Shown here piece after piece: positions 14,218 to 21,271 of a stretch of DNA of 21,271 nucleotides; position 1 is the first letter of the stretch; every line of letters begins with the position of its first letter. The notes under the pieces were generated by a model, which was given only the letters and a program-made list of their open reading frames with translations, did no database searches and was not told the DNA's origin. Made by a program: the position numbers and the translations under genes. Source of the DNA: Candidatus Rifleibacteriota bacterium (GTDB lineage: Bacteria; Riflebacteria; Ozemobacteria; Ozemobacterales; Ozemobacteraceae); the NCBI GenBank assembly GCA_022704885.1, contig JAKJFO010000001.1:69177-90447 (forward strand), in the 5' to 3' direction.

Positions 14218-14961
14218 ATGATAAAGGTTTTTGTACGGTTCTATGAAGAACTTAACGACTTTATCAGGGCTGACTGGCGGAAGCGGCAGATAGAGCGGCA
14301 GCTCGGGCACCGCACGACAACCAAAGATCTCATCGAGTCTTTTGGCGTGCCGCATACCGAGGTCGATCTGATACTGGTCAACGGCGTTTCGGTCGATTTT
14401 GCGCATCGGGTCGATGACGGAGATATAATCAGCGTTTACCCGGTCTTTGAGTCTTTCGACATTTCAGAGGTGACGCGCCTGCAGGAAAGGCCGTTGCGCG
14501 ACCTGCGCTTCATCGCCGACTGTCATCTCGGCAAGCTTGCCGGCAAAATGCGCCTGCTCGGCTTCGATGTCGAGTATCGCAACGATGTCGATGACGACGA
14601 ACTGGCTACGGCAGTGGTTAACGACAAAAGGGTGCTGCTGAGCCGCGACCGCCGCCTGCTGATGCGCAAAATAATCGATCGCGGCTATCTCGTTCGTTCG
14701 CAGAGTCCCGAAGAACAGGTATCAGAGGTTATCAGAAGATTCGATCTCACCAGGCAGCTGCGACCGTTTACCCGCTGCGCCCGCTGTAACGGTATTCTCG
14801 AACCTGTTGAAAAACAGGCGGTGCTGCATCTTTTAGAACCTAAAACGAAGCTGTATTTTGAAGACTTTTTTCAGTGCCAGTCGTGCCGACAGGTTTACTG
14901 GCAGGGCTCACATCTCAGCGCCATAAAAGAGTTGATAAAGAAATTCAGCGATGGCTCCTGA
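14218..14961 (+). CDS. Mut7-C RNase-like protein with N-terminal ubiquitin-like domain and zinc ribbon
   Basis: The 247-aa protein combines a ubiquitin/ThiS-like N-terminal fold (about 1-85: MIKVFVRFYEELNDF, LILVNGVSVDFAHRVDDGD) with a Mut7-C PIN-like domain from about 95. Its acidic residues include Asp101 (RFIADCHLG), the DVDDDEL stretch and Asp144 (LLSRDRRLL). A C-terminal zinc ribbon has CARC (187-190) and CQSC (220-223), followed by QVYWQGSH. The family (Mut7-C with Ub-Mut7-C) is widespread and predicted to be a cytoplasmic RNase; targets are not established. The gene begins 24 bases after the phospholipase-like gene, with no good ribosome site, so it may depend on read-through or coupling. 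A functional link between the two is not evident. Confidence 0.85.
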   Translation: MIKVFVRFYEELNDFIRADWRKRQIERQLGHRTTTKDLIESFGVPHTEVDLILVNGVSVDFAHRVDDGDIISVYPVFESFDISEVTRLQERPLRDLRFIADCHLGKLAGKMRLLGFDVEYRNDVDDDELATAVVNDKRVLLSRDRRLLMRKIIDRGYLVRSQSPEEQVSEVIRRFDLTRQLRPFTRCARCNGILEPVEKQAVLHLLEPKTKLYFEDFFQCQSCRQVYWQGSHLSAIKELIKKFSDGS

Positions 14962-15192
14962 TATTGGCATCAGATATAATCCTATTCAAGGCTCTCTGAA
15001 AATTACTCAAAACGATGGGATTGCTTCGTCGCTATGCTCCTCGCAATGACAGGAACAAACGGAGTGTTCAACATCATTTTATATAGCAATTCAAGCTGAA
15101 CCATCCCCGGGCAAATATTCGTCCTCGTGCTCAGCGAAGCGGTGCTCGTAATCGAGAAACAAAAGATCACTTTGAAGTGCTATAATTCTCTA
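14962..15192. repeat. Intergenic region with dispersed-repeat-like sequences
   Basis: This 231-bp gap lies between convergent genes. Positions 15017-15050 carry a string containing GGGATTGCTTCGTCGCTATG and ending CTCGCAATGAC. Its inverse form (GTCATTGCGAG...GAAGCAATCCC) is a widely scattered intergenic repeat type known from many bacterial genomes; the outer arms ATTGC/GCAAT pair. Near 15120-15158 is a second repeat-like tract with two GTGCTC copies (15127-15132 and 15142-15147), the second continuing into GTAATCGAG. No transposase, coding frame or clear terminator is present. Confidence 0.6.
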
Positions 15193-18189
15193 TCAATCGT
15201 ATTCGAGCAGCACGATGGAAACGTCGTCGCCCCATGAGGTCGTGCCGGTGAGTTTTTCAAGTTTACCGTACAGAGCCTCGATCGGGTTGTCGAAGCTTTT
15301 GACCGTTTTTGCGGCTATCTCTGCAAATTCCCTGTAGCCTATCATTTCACCGTCAGGTGTCATTGCCTCGACCCAGCCGTCGGTATAGAACACTATGGCG
15401 CGCTTCTCGCCGATGTTCATCCGGGCGCCAGGGATCTTCAGAGTTTTGGTGGCACCCAGCGGGAAAGAGTTCATTTCGATGAACTCGTGCCCACCGTCAG
15501 ACTTGACATGGATCAGTGCCGGATGTCCGGCGCCAGCGAGAAAAAAGTCGCCACTGCGCGCATCGATGCGCATCAGCATGATCGAGCTCATGCGCAGACG
15601 CTTGAGAATCGGGAGCAGATGCTGATTTATCGTCGTCAGTAATTCCTGAGGGTTCTGGCTCGGTCGCCTGACGACAAGTGGAATAGCGCTCGAAATCATC
15701 GCGACAACCACGGCAGCGGCAAGACCATGCCCGGTTACGTCTCCAATACAGACGTAAACATGGTTTTCATCATGCGGATCGACGAAATAGTCATAAAAGT
15801 CACCGCCGACCTGCTCCATCATGACCGACCTGCCGGTGACGCGAAGTCGCCCGAGACTCAGACAACCAGTTGGAAAAAGGCCTTCCTGCAGGGCATGTGC
15901 GAGATTGAGCTGGTCGAGACCTTCTTTTACCTGCCCAAACAGCAGAGTGAGGTCGAGCAGTTCGCCAACAGCATTGCCGATGACCGGCAATCGACGACCG
16001 GCTTTGAACAATGGTTCTACTGCGGTTTCAAGTTCGCCGACCGGTTGCAGCAGAAAGCTGCGAAGAATGTAGATTCCCAGTATTATCCATAATGCGCCTG
16101 GCAGCATGGTTGCAGCTAAAGCTGCAGCAAGGTCTTTGCCGTCACTCTCTACGCTGGTCAAAGGTATGGAACGTCCGATTACCAGATGTTCCATCGCTTC
16201 AGAACACTTCAGCTGGTAAAGATTTCTGGTGCCATCCTGACTTTCAGCGATGAAACGACAGCATTCACCAGGATTTTCGAGCCCGTTGGCAATCGCGACC
16301 ATCGCTGCTGGAGCCTGCTTTGATGCAAAATCAAGTCCTTCGATGTCACGGTTGAAAAAGTATGATGCACTGCCGTCATCGGCTGCGCGGGCCTTTTCTG
16401 TCAGCTGCTGAACGAGCGCAAAGGTGAAATGACCGGCTCGCCAGTGCAACAGCAGAAAGTTCATCAGATCACTTTTCTGATCGCTGAGTATGAATGAATA
16501 ATTAACGACCTTTTCTGTCCCTGACACAACTCTGGTGATCTTTCCAAGATCAGCCATGGTTTCGTTAACGTAATCCTCTTCATCGACTCCGGCTGCGGCT
16601 GCCATGACCGACATGGTCTGCCCCTGCGGACTTATCGTCACAGCTGTTGATCGTTGTTCGATGATGCGACGACACACACTTGTCGCCAGCCCTGACAAAA
16701 GCTTGTCAATAACCGGATCGTTCTTGTCGCCTACTCTGTAGCGAGCCGGGCCGAGCAGATGGTTTCGAATCTGCTCTTCGCCAATCAGGCCATTCTCATC
16801 GCCTCTCAGGCGAAACATGCTCTGATACAGCTCTTCGACTTTGCCGCCGCGGTTGTTCACCCTCTGTAGGAACCACTTTCTCAGACTCTCATGCCTTTTG
16901 GCGATATAAGTATAAGACGGTCTGAACTGAAACCAGGTGGGCGACAGCTTTTTGCCGTCCCGGGTAAAAACATAAAGATAACCAAGGTTCCATCTGCCTG
17001 CACCAACCTGTTCGCACCATTCAAGCACAGTTTGCTGACTGGAAAATGGCCGCTGTTGCTGAAGGTATTGCGTGATTTCCTGCTGCTGTGCAAAGGTATA
17101 GCCGCGGAATTCATGTTCAATGCTCTCGATATCGTGTGAAAGCTGCGAAAACCTCCTGTTGAGAGCATGCGAACTGCCGGAATACATTTCGAGATGCCCA
17201 ATGATAAGCAGGCCCAGCAGCGGCAACCCGATTGCCGGGCCAAGAAACAGCAGCAGGCCCGCCCGCAGACATTGCGAATCAACCGGAAAATTTGTTTTTT
17301 CAATTCTCGTAAAACCCGTCAGCCATGCAATGCTGAGCAAGACGAGAGCAAGGGTTGAAAGAATCTCCCAGGCGAGCAGCGACAGCGAAAAAGGCACGCG
17401 CAGAACCAGAAAGTTTTCTTCAAAGGCAACTGTCTGATAAACATGCCGGTAGTCACTGCCAATTCCGGTTTCATCCGGGTTAACGCTCCAGTAATCAAGC
17501 TTCTGCTGCCAGTCAGCTGCAGAAGCTTTCGGAAGCATGGTCAGCAGGCTCTCAGAGCCATGCTGAACCTGTGTAAAAAAATGACTCATGGCTTTTTGCC
17601 AGTCTACCGCATTCTGGTCGAAAAGCAGGATGTAGGAGTATTGTCGACCGGCAATCGACTTCAGGCCCTGACTCACCCACCAGTCGTTTTCAGGCAGAGG
17701 CAGGCTGTAGATAAAATTGCGGCGGGGCATGGTGTATAACAGGTGGCCGGGCAGGTCGATAAAATCGGTTTTGACTCTGATTCTGGTATCCATCATTGGA
17801 ATCAGACTGTCGGCGAACAGCATCTGCAGCAGTGGCGCAAAGTCGCCGGCCAGTTCGCCGCTCTCTTCGCCCTGAGCTGCAACAAAAAGACGTGGCTGTG
17901 TTATGCCCTGTTCGGCAAGGCTCTCAGTTACCAGCCTGTGCCAGGTTCTGATATCGTCGGCAACTGCCGCCCGCTTGCAGGCAGTCCGCCAGATTACCGA
18001 CAATCTTGCTGCCGGCGCTTTGATTCTCAGCAGCTTTTCGACATCAAAACGCAGTGTGTCCGACAATAGTTCACGCTCGTAATTTCGCCTGATCGCCGAA
18101 CTCTGCCAGATTCCAACAGCCAGAAACAGCGCAAATGGGAACCACAGCAGAATGCCGGCAAACAGGCGAAACCTCCGGGGATTGGCCAT
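15193..18189 (-). CDS. Membrane SpoIIE-type PP2C serine/threonine phosphatase, intact metal site
   Basis: The 998-aa protein has TM helices at about 10-28, 272-292, 306-330 and 683-707, enclosing two extracytoplasmic domains (about 240 and 350 residues). A linker and a cytoplasmic SpoIIE/RsbU-type PP2C domain follow (about 765-998). The four metal Asp motifs are intact: GGDFYD (Asp797), GDVTGHG (Asp817), YTDGWVEAM (Asp937) and GDDVSIVL (Asp988/989); AGAGHPALI is also present. The family dephosphorylates anti-anti-sigma STAS proteins in partner-switching modules or other phosphoproteins; no STAS or kinase gene is visible. The start ATG overlaps the stop of the upstream phosphatase-like gene in TAATG, so translation is coupled. 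The extracytoplasmic domains show no family I recognise. Confidence 0.85.
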   Translation of the reverse strand: MANPRRFRLFAGILLWFPFALFLAVGIWQSSAIRRNYERELLSDTLRFDVEKLLRIKAPAARLSVIWRTACKRAAVADDIRTWHRLVTESLAEQGITQPRLFVAAQGEESGELAGDFAPLLQMLFADSLIPMMDTRIRVKTDFIDLPGHLLYTMPRRNFIYSLPLPENDWWVSQGLKSIAGRQYSYILLFDQNAVDWQKAMSHFFTQVQHGSESLLTMLPKASAADWQQKLDYWSVNPDETGIGSDYRHVYQTVAFEENFLVLRVPFSLSLLAWEILSTLALVLLSIAWLTGFTRIEKTNFPVDSQCLRAGLLLFLGPAIGLPLLGLLIIGHLEMYSGSSHALNRRFSQLSHDIESIEHEFRGYTFAQQQEITQYLQQQRPFSSQQTVLEWCEQVGAGRWNLGYLYVFTRDGKKLSPTWFQFRPSYTYIAKRHESLRKWFLQRVNNRGGKVEELYQSMFRLRGDENGLIGEEQIRNHLLGPARYRVGDKNDPVIDKLLSGLATSVCRRIIEQRSTAVTISPQGQTMSVMAAAAGVDEEDYVNETMADLGKITRVVSGTEKVVNYSFILSDQKSDLMNFLLLHWRAGHFTFALVQQLTEKARAADDGSASYFFNRDIEGLDFASKQAPAAMVAIANGLENPGECCRFIAESQDGTRNLYQLKCSEAMEHLVIGRSIPLTSVESDGKDLAAALAATMLPGALWIILGIYILRSFLLQPVGELETAVEPLFKAGRRLPVIGNAVGELLDLTLLFGQVKEGLDQLNLAHALQEGLFPTGCLSLGRLRVTGRSVMMEQVGGDFYDYFVDPHDENHVYVCIGDVTGHGLAAAVVVAMISSAIPLVVRRPSQNPQELLTTINQHLLPILKRLRMSSIMLMRIDARSGDFFLAGAGHPALIHVKSDGGHEFIEMNSFPLGATKTLKIPGARMNIGEKRAIVFYTDGWVEAMTPDGEMIGYREFAEIAAKTVKSFDNPIEALYGKLEKLTGTTSWGDDVSIVLLEYD

Positions 18190-21038
18190 TATGACGACCT
18201 CCTGAGAACGACCAGAGAGCGGTCTTCTTCGGAATCGCCGGCAGCGGCCTCGTTGCCAGTCAGGTGCTGCCAGAGGGCTTTGAGCTCTGGCGGATTGGCC
18301 AGCCCGGGATTTGCCGTCACTTCTGCAGTCAGCATAGTATGACCACCGGAAGCTGACTCGGGGTCGAACAACTTCAGACAGCCAGAAGTTGCGAACAGCA
18401 GGCTCGACCCTGCCTGAAGCGTGATTGAATGGTTGCTGATTTTCGGCGGCTGAATCCTGCTCAGTGGCTGAGAGTCGTCTTCAAGGCTGGTCACACCGGT
18501 GCCGGTAATAAGAAGAGGGGCATGGTGGCCAGCATTGGCGATTTTCAAGGTGCCATCGTCTTTTGCAATAAGGCATAAAAATCTGATCTGCTGGTCATAT
18601 TTGCGGTCGCGCATGAAAAAATCGCTGATGGCACGCAGAATAGCGGTCGGATCGGCATGTTCAGAACCTGTCATCGAGATGAACATTTTAATGCGGGCGC
18701 CAAGAAGGGTTGCCGGAATCGGTTTGCCGGAAATCTCACCGATGCAGAAAAGCAGACGATTTTCCGGCAGGGTCAGAACTTCGATGTAATCGCGGCCAAG
18801 AAACCTTCCGGGCAGAAAGAACGATTCAAGCGTAATGCTGCCGACGGCCTCTTTCCCCTCAAATACCAGCTTTTTGCGCAGTGGCTGGGCATTGTAAATT
18901 TCTGCAAAAGTATGTGCCGCCTGTTTAAGCCCGGAGAACAGGCGGCCTTCAGTGCTGGCCTCGGCTTTCAGCAGTCTGTCGAACTCGTGGTTTTTTATAC
19001 CGGCCAGAGCTTTTGCCAGACGCCTGACCGAAAATGCCAGATTGCTCGAAATGAAGATCGCCGACAAAATGGCGATGCAGAAGGAAAAGGCCACGAACAG
19101 CATGATAAACGAGATGATGCGATGGTTGCTCTGCTCGATCGGTTTGAATGGCGTGGCGCCGAGCAGCACGACATCGCCCAGGTTGCGCGCGTGAATGCCA
19201 GTAACCAGGCAGTTGCCAGTGCCCGGCAGGTTGATGATACGATCGACAGTGCGTTTTAGACGCCAGACTTCTTCGCTGAGCATCAGCAGATCGGTGTTAA
19301 GCAGCAGCTGGTCGGGCATGCTCGAACGCGGGCCGCCGGCGCTCATTTCGACAATTCCGAGGCGCATGTCGCTGCGCTTTCGTGACAGAACTGTCAGATA
19401 ATTTCTGAATATCTGCCCCGGGTCGAGAAAAGCAACGAGAAATCTGGTGGTTTCCTGCTTTTGTCGGTCTCTGACAAATGACAGATACATGCTTCGCTGG
19501 TAACCAACCCAGTTCAGCTCGATTATTCTGCCAAGGTTCATCAGAGCGTTGTGTGAAAACGACCTGACATAGCTCAGATTGAAAGTTGAGTCGGCCTTTT
19601 TGGGAGGAATATTGTTGAGATGGGCGACGACATTGGTTACCAGAAAACCGGCAATCTCGCGCAGAGTCTTTCTGCGCTCAGGGATCTCGGCCAGTTTTTC
19701 GATCACCTCGCCGCTTTCATTCATCAGATAAACGGCTTCGGCCATGTTGCCCAGCTTCGCAATCAGTTCGTCATTCCTCATGACAGACTTATCCGACCCG
19801 GCAAGGTTTCTCTGTACTGAATTGAGAAGCCCGGCAAGGCTGGCTCTATGCCTGATCAATCCGCGGTCGATATCATCGAGCGCCCGCTCGATCGTGCGGT
19901 GCTGTTGCCTGACAGTATTCTGTGTCGAGGTCTGCAGATAGTCGAAACACCATTGCGCAAAAAGAATCAGCACCGGTATCATCGCCAGCAGAATGGCACC
20001 CGTCATGACGCGGCGCAATGATATGTCGCGCCGCCGCACCACCAGCAGATATCTGCCAGGAAACGCTGCCAGCAGCAGAAAGCTGCATTGAACCAGCACA
20101 GTCAGCAGTTTCCACAGGTCGAGAATCTGTTTGTAATAGCCTTCGATGCTGAGGCTTCGACGTAGTTCGACGCTCAGGCCGTTTTTTATGTACGCTCTTT
20201 CTTCGATCCATCCGGATTGAAGAGCGGTGACGGGAACGGGCCGGCGATCTGATGCGTTTTGCGAAGATCTTTTCAGCGTCAGGCGATAATGCCCGGGCAA
20301 TGCGGAACTTACGCTGCGCAGAACTTCCTGCAGCAGAGTCTCTTCTGCCTGCGGTGAAGCCTTGACCAGCACCATGATATGCGCAATCTGGCTGCTTAAT
20401 GGCGTCGTTTTGTCGGCATTCGGGAAAAGCCGCCACCAGCCGGCATGAGAATACCTGCTGCAGCCTTTCAGCTCGATCAGGGCTTCCGGGCTGCGGACGA
20501 CGGCAGCAAGAGCCTTGCGCTTGCCGATAAAGGCTCCCGAAAGAGCGTTGCTGCGGCTTTCGCTCATGCTTTCCGGTCGCATGAGGTAAGCCATGACCTG
20601 CTCGGAAACAGCCGCCTTTTCATGGGGAAAGCCATCGACAGCGACTCTTTTGCCGGCTGGCGAGTAAAATAGAAAAGTTGCCTTATCATTCAGTGGTTTG
20701 AGCAGATCGAAGGCGTAGGCGTTTTTGTTTTTTCGCAGCATTTCTGCGGCCTGCCGCAGAATGAATGGGTAATAAGTATCGGAAGTGCTGAATCTGGCGA
20801 CTTTTTGAACGATCAGCGCCATCTGGCCACGTTCATGGGCTTCCCATTCGCGCATTATCTGGCTTTGCTTCTTTTCGAACCATTGCGAGATGACCAGGCT
20901 GGTGGCAAAAATGAGAACAGCGACGAACAAAAGCACTACGCCCGGCTTTTTGAATACAGCATCCGGAATTGTCGCCGCATGAGAAGACATATATTGAATA
21001 TACGCTATGAAAGTTGCCTGAGCAACTCTAACCGACAT
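18189..21038 (-). CDS. Membrane SpoIIE-like protein with degenerate (probable pseudo-) phosphatase domain
   Basis: The 949-aa protein has TM helices at about 31-52, 309-332, 344-366 and 639-665, with two extracytoplasmic domains of about 255 and 270 residues, then a cytoplasmic SpoIIE-like domain (about 735-949). The topology matches the partner downstream. In the catalytic domain Asp750 (GRDYIE for GGDFYD) and Asp939 (EEDRS) remain and AGHHAPLL is conserved. The second metal motif, however, reads GEISGKP (Glu768 and Lys772 for Asp and His), and TDG reads TSG (Ser885 for Asp). Metal binding and catalysis are probably lost or reduced. The start at 21038 lacks a clear ribosome site; ATG at residue 17 is an alternative. 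It is co-translated with the 998-aa phosphatase gene (TAATG). Confidence 0.75.
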   Translation of the reverse strand: MSVRVAQATFIAYIQYMSSHAATIPDAVFKKPGVVLLFVAVLIFATSLVISQWFEKKQSQIMREWEAHERGQMALIVQKVARFSTSDTYYPFILRQAAEMLRKNKNAYAFDLLKPLNDKATFLFYSPAGKRVAVDGFPHEKAAVSEQVMAYLMRPESMSESRSNALSGAFIGKRKALAAVVRSPEALIELKGCSRYSHAGWWRLFPNADKTTPLSSQIAHIMVLVKASPQAEETLLQEVLRSVSSALPGHYRLTLKRSSQNASDRRPVPVTALQSGWIEERAYIKNGLSVELRRSLSIEGYYKQILDLWKLLTVLVQCSFLLLAAFPGRYLLVVRRRDISLRRVMTGAILLAMIPVLILFAQWCFDYLQTSTQNTVRQQHRTIERALDDIDRGLIRHRASLAGLLNSVQRNLAGSDKSVMRNDELIAKLGNMAEAVYLMNESGEVIEKLAEIPERRKTLREIAGFLVTNVVAHLNNIPPKKADSTFNLSYVRSFSHNALMNLGRIIELNWVGYQRSMYLSFVRDRQKQETTRFLVAFLDPGQIFRNYLTVLSRKRSDMRLGIVEMSAGGPRSSMPDQLLLNTDLLMLSEEVWRLKRTVDRIINLPGTGNCLVTGIHARNLGDVVLLGATPFKPIEQSNHRIISFIMLFVAFSFCIAILSAIFISSNLAFSVRRLAKALAGIKNHEFDRLLKAEASTEGRLFSGLKQAAHTFAEIYNAQPLRKKLVFEGKEAVGSITLESFFLPGRFLGRDYIEVLTLPENRLLFCIGEISGKPIPATLLGARIKMFISMTGSEHADPTAILRAISDFFMRDRKYDQQIRFLCLIAKDDGTLKIANAGHHAPLLITGTGVTSLEDDSQPLSRIQPPKISNHSITLQAGSSLLFATSGCLKLFDPESASGGHTMLTAEVTANPGLANPPELKALWQHLTGNEAAAGDSEEDRSLVVLRRSS

Positions 21039-21110
21039 TCTTCGCGAGCCGTTTATTGCTCTGCGCAGCTTTCGCGAAGCAGGGTCAGGCTAAATCGCAG
21101 AATCTTCAGT

Positions 21111-21271
21111 TCAGTTGGCAGATTTATCGAGCAGTCTGAACGAATATTTGGATGATGCCGGGCTGTTCAACAGTGGTCTGAAAACCATCAGGCCGCCGAC
21201 ATGTTTGTTGTCACTCAGGTATCGTTCAAAGTCCTGATCGACGATGCGGTTGAGTTTGAGCGAAGCATGGC
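21111..21271 (-). CDS. C-terminal end of an unknown gene (cut by window edge)
   Basis: A minus-strand frame enters from the right edge and ends at TGA (21111-21113), giving 52 residues that include IVDQDFERYLSDNKHVGGLM and end YSFRLLDKSAN. It is 72 bases upstream of the 949-aa phosphatase-like gene and on the same strand, so it may be the preceding gene of the same operon. The family cannot be told from this fragment. Confidence 0.5.
   Translation of the reverse strand, partial: HASLKLNRIVDQDFERYLSDNKHVGGLMVFRPLLNSPASSKYSFRLLDKSAN

Noticed and set aside
14958..14973. CTGAT/ATCAG stem at the end of the Mut7-C gene as terminator
   Set aside because: The stem has only 5 bp, is AT-rich and is not followed by a U tract.
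15182..15187. ATAATT/TATAAT-like string near the end of the active phosphatase gene as a plus-strand promoter
   Set aside because: It would point into the antisense of the phosphatase gene with no plus-strand gene downstream.
1..21271. CRISPR array, tRNA or rRNA genes, transposase, phage genes
   Set aside because: Read-through on both strands showed no regularly spaced repeats, no cloverleaf or rRNA signature, and no transposase, integrase or structural phage protein.

Overview
The window is a bacterial chromosomal segment of roughly balanced base composition. It is gene-dense, carries long secreted and inner-membrane proteins, and shows no phage, IS, CRISPR, tRNA or rRNA signature. The lysine genes use the LL-diaminopimelate aminotransferase (DapL) route and an archaeal/fungal-type aspartate-semialdehyde dehydrogenase. 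A PilT-type twitching ATPase, a signal-peptide-bearing Zn-phospholipase-C-like protein and two large SpoIIE-type membrane phosphatases point to a deep-branching, probably Gram-negative lineage. Candidatus Riflebacteria or a similar candidate phylum would fit, but this is only an impression; the sequence alone does not fix the taxon.

Left part (1-4203, minus strand): a lysine/diaminopimelate operon lysC - asd - lysA - dapL (dapL is cut by the window edge), with a promoter directly upstream of lysC. asd and lysA overlap by one base (TGATG), and lysA and dapL are 2 bases apart. A 229-bp gap between lysC and asd carries a direct repeat and a hairpin. Upstream of lysC, also on the minus strand, is a long secreted coiled-coil protein of unknown function (4240-6153) with its own strong promoter.

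Middle (6297-12383): a plus-strand cassette of three small unknown genes (one secreted, two membrane) ends by sharing a stop palindrome with a convergent gene for an orphan PhnD-like binding protein that has an acidic, Asp/Tyr-rich linker. Divergent from it is a three-module ATPase: a cyclic-nucleotide-binding domain, part of a GspE N-terminal domain, and a complete PilT motor. An unknown exported protein follows, facing a small multi-span membrane protein.

Right part (12697-21271): a Zn-dependent phospholipase-C-like exported protein whose predicted mature N-terminus is Trp, then a Mut7-C RNase-like protein with an N-terminal ubiquitin-like fold and a zinc ribbon. After a 231-bp gap with two dispersed-repeat-like sequences come two minus-strand membrane phosphatases of the same topology, coupled by a TAATG overlap. 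The first-translated one (949 aa) has lost key metal-binding residues, while the second (998 aa) keeps them all. This suggests a sensor pair made of a pseudophosphatase and an active phosphatase. The tail of another minus-strand gene closes the window.

The most notable items are the cNMP-GspE_N-PilT fusion, the pseudophosphatase/phosphatase pair, and the intergenic repeats. None of these can be called a proven new system from sequence alone.
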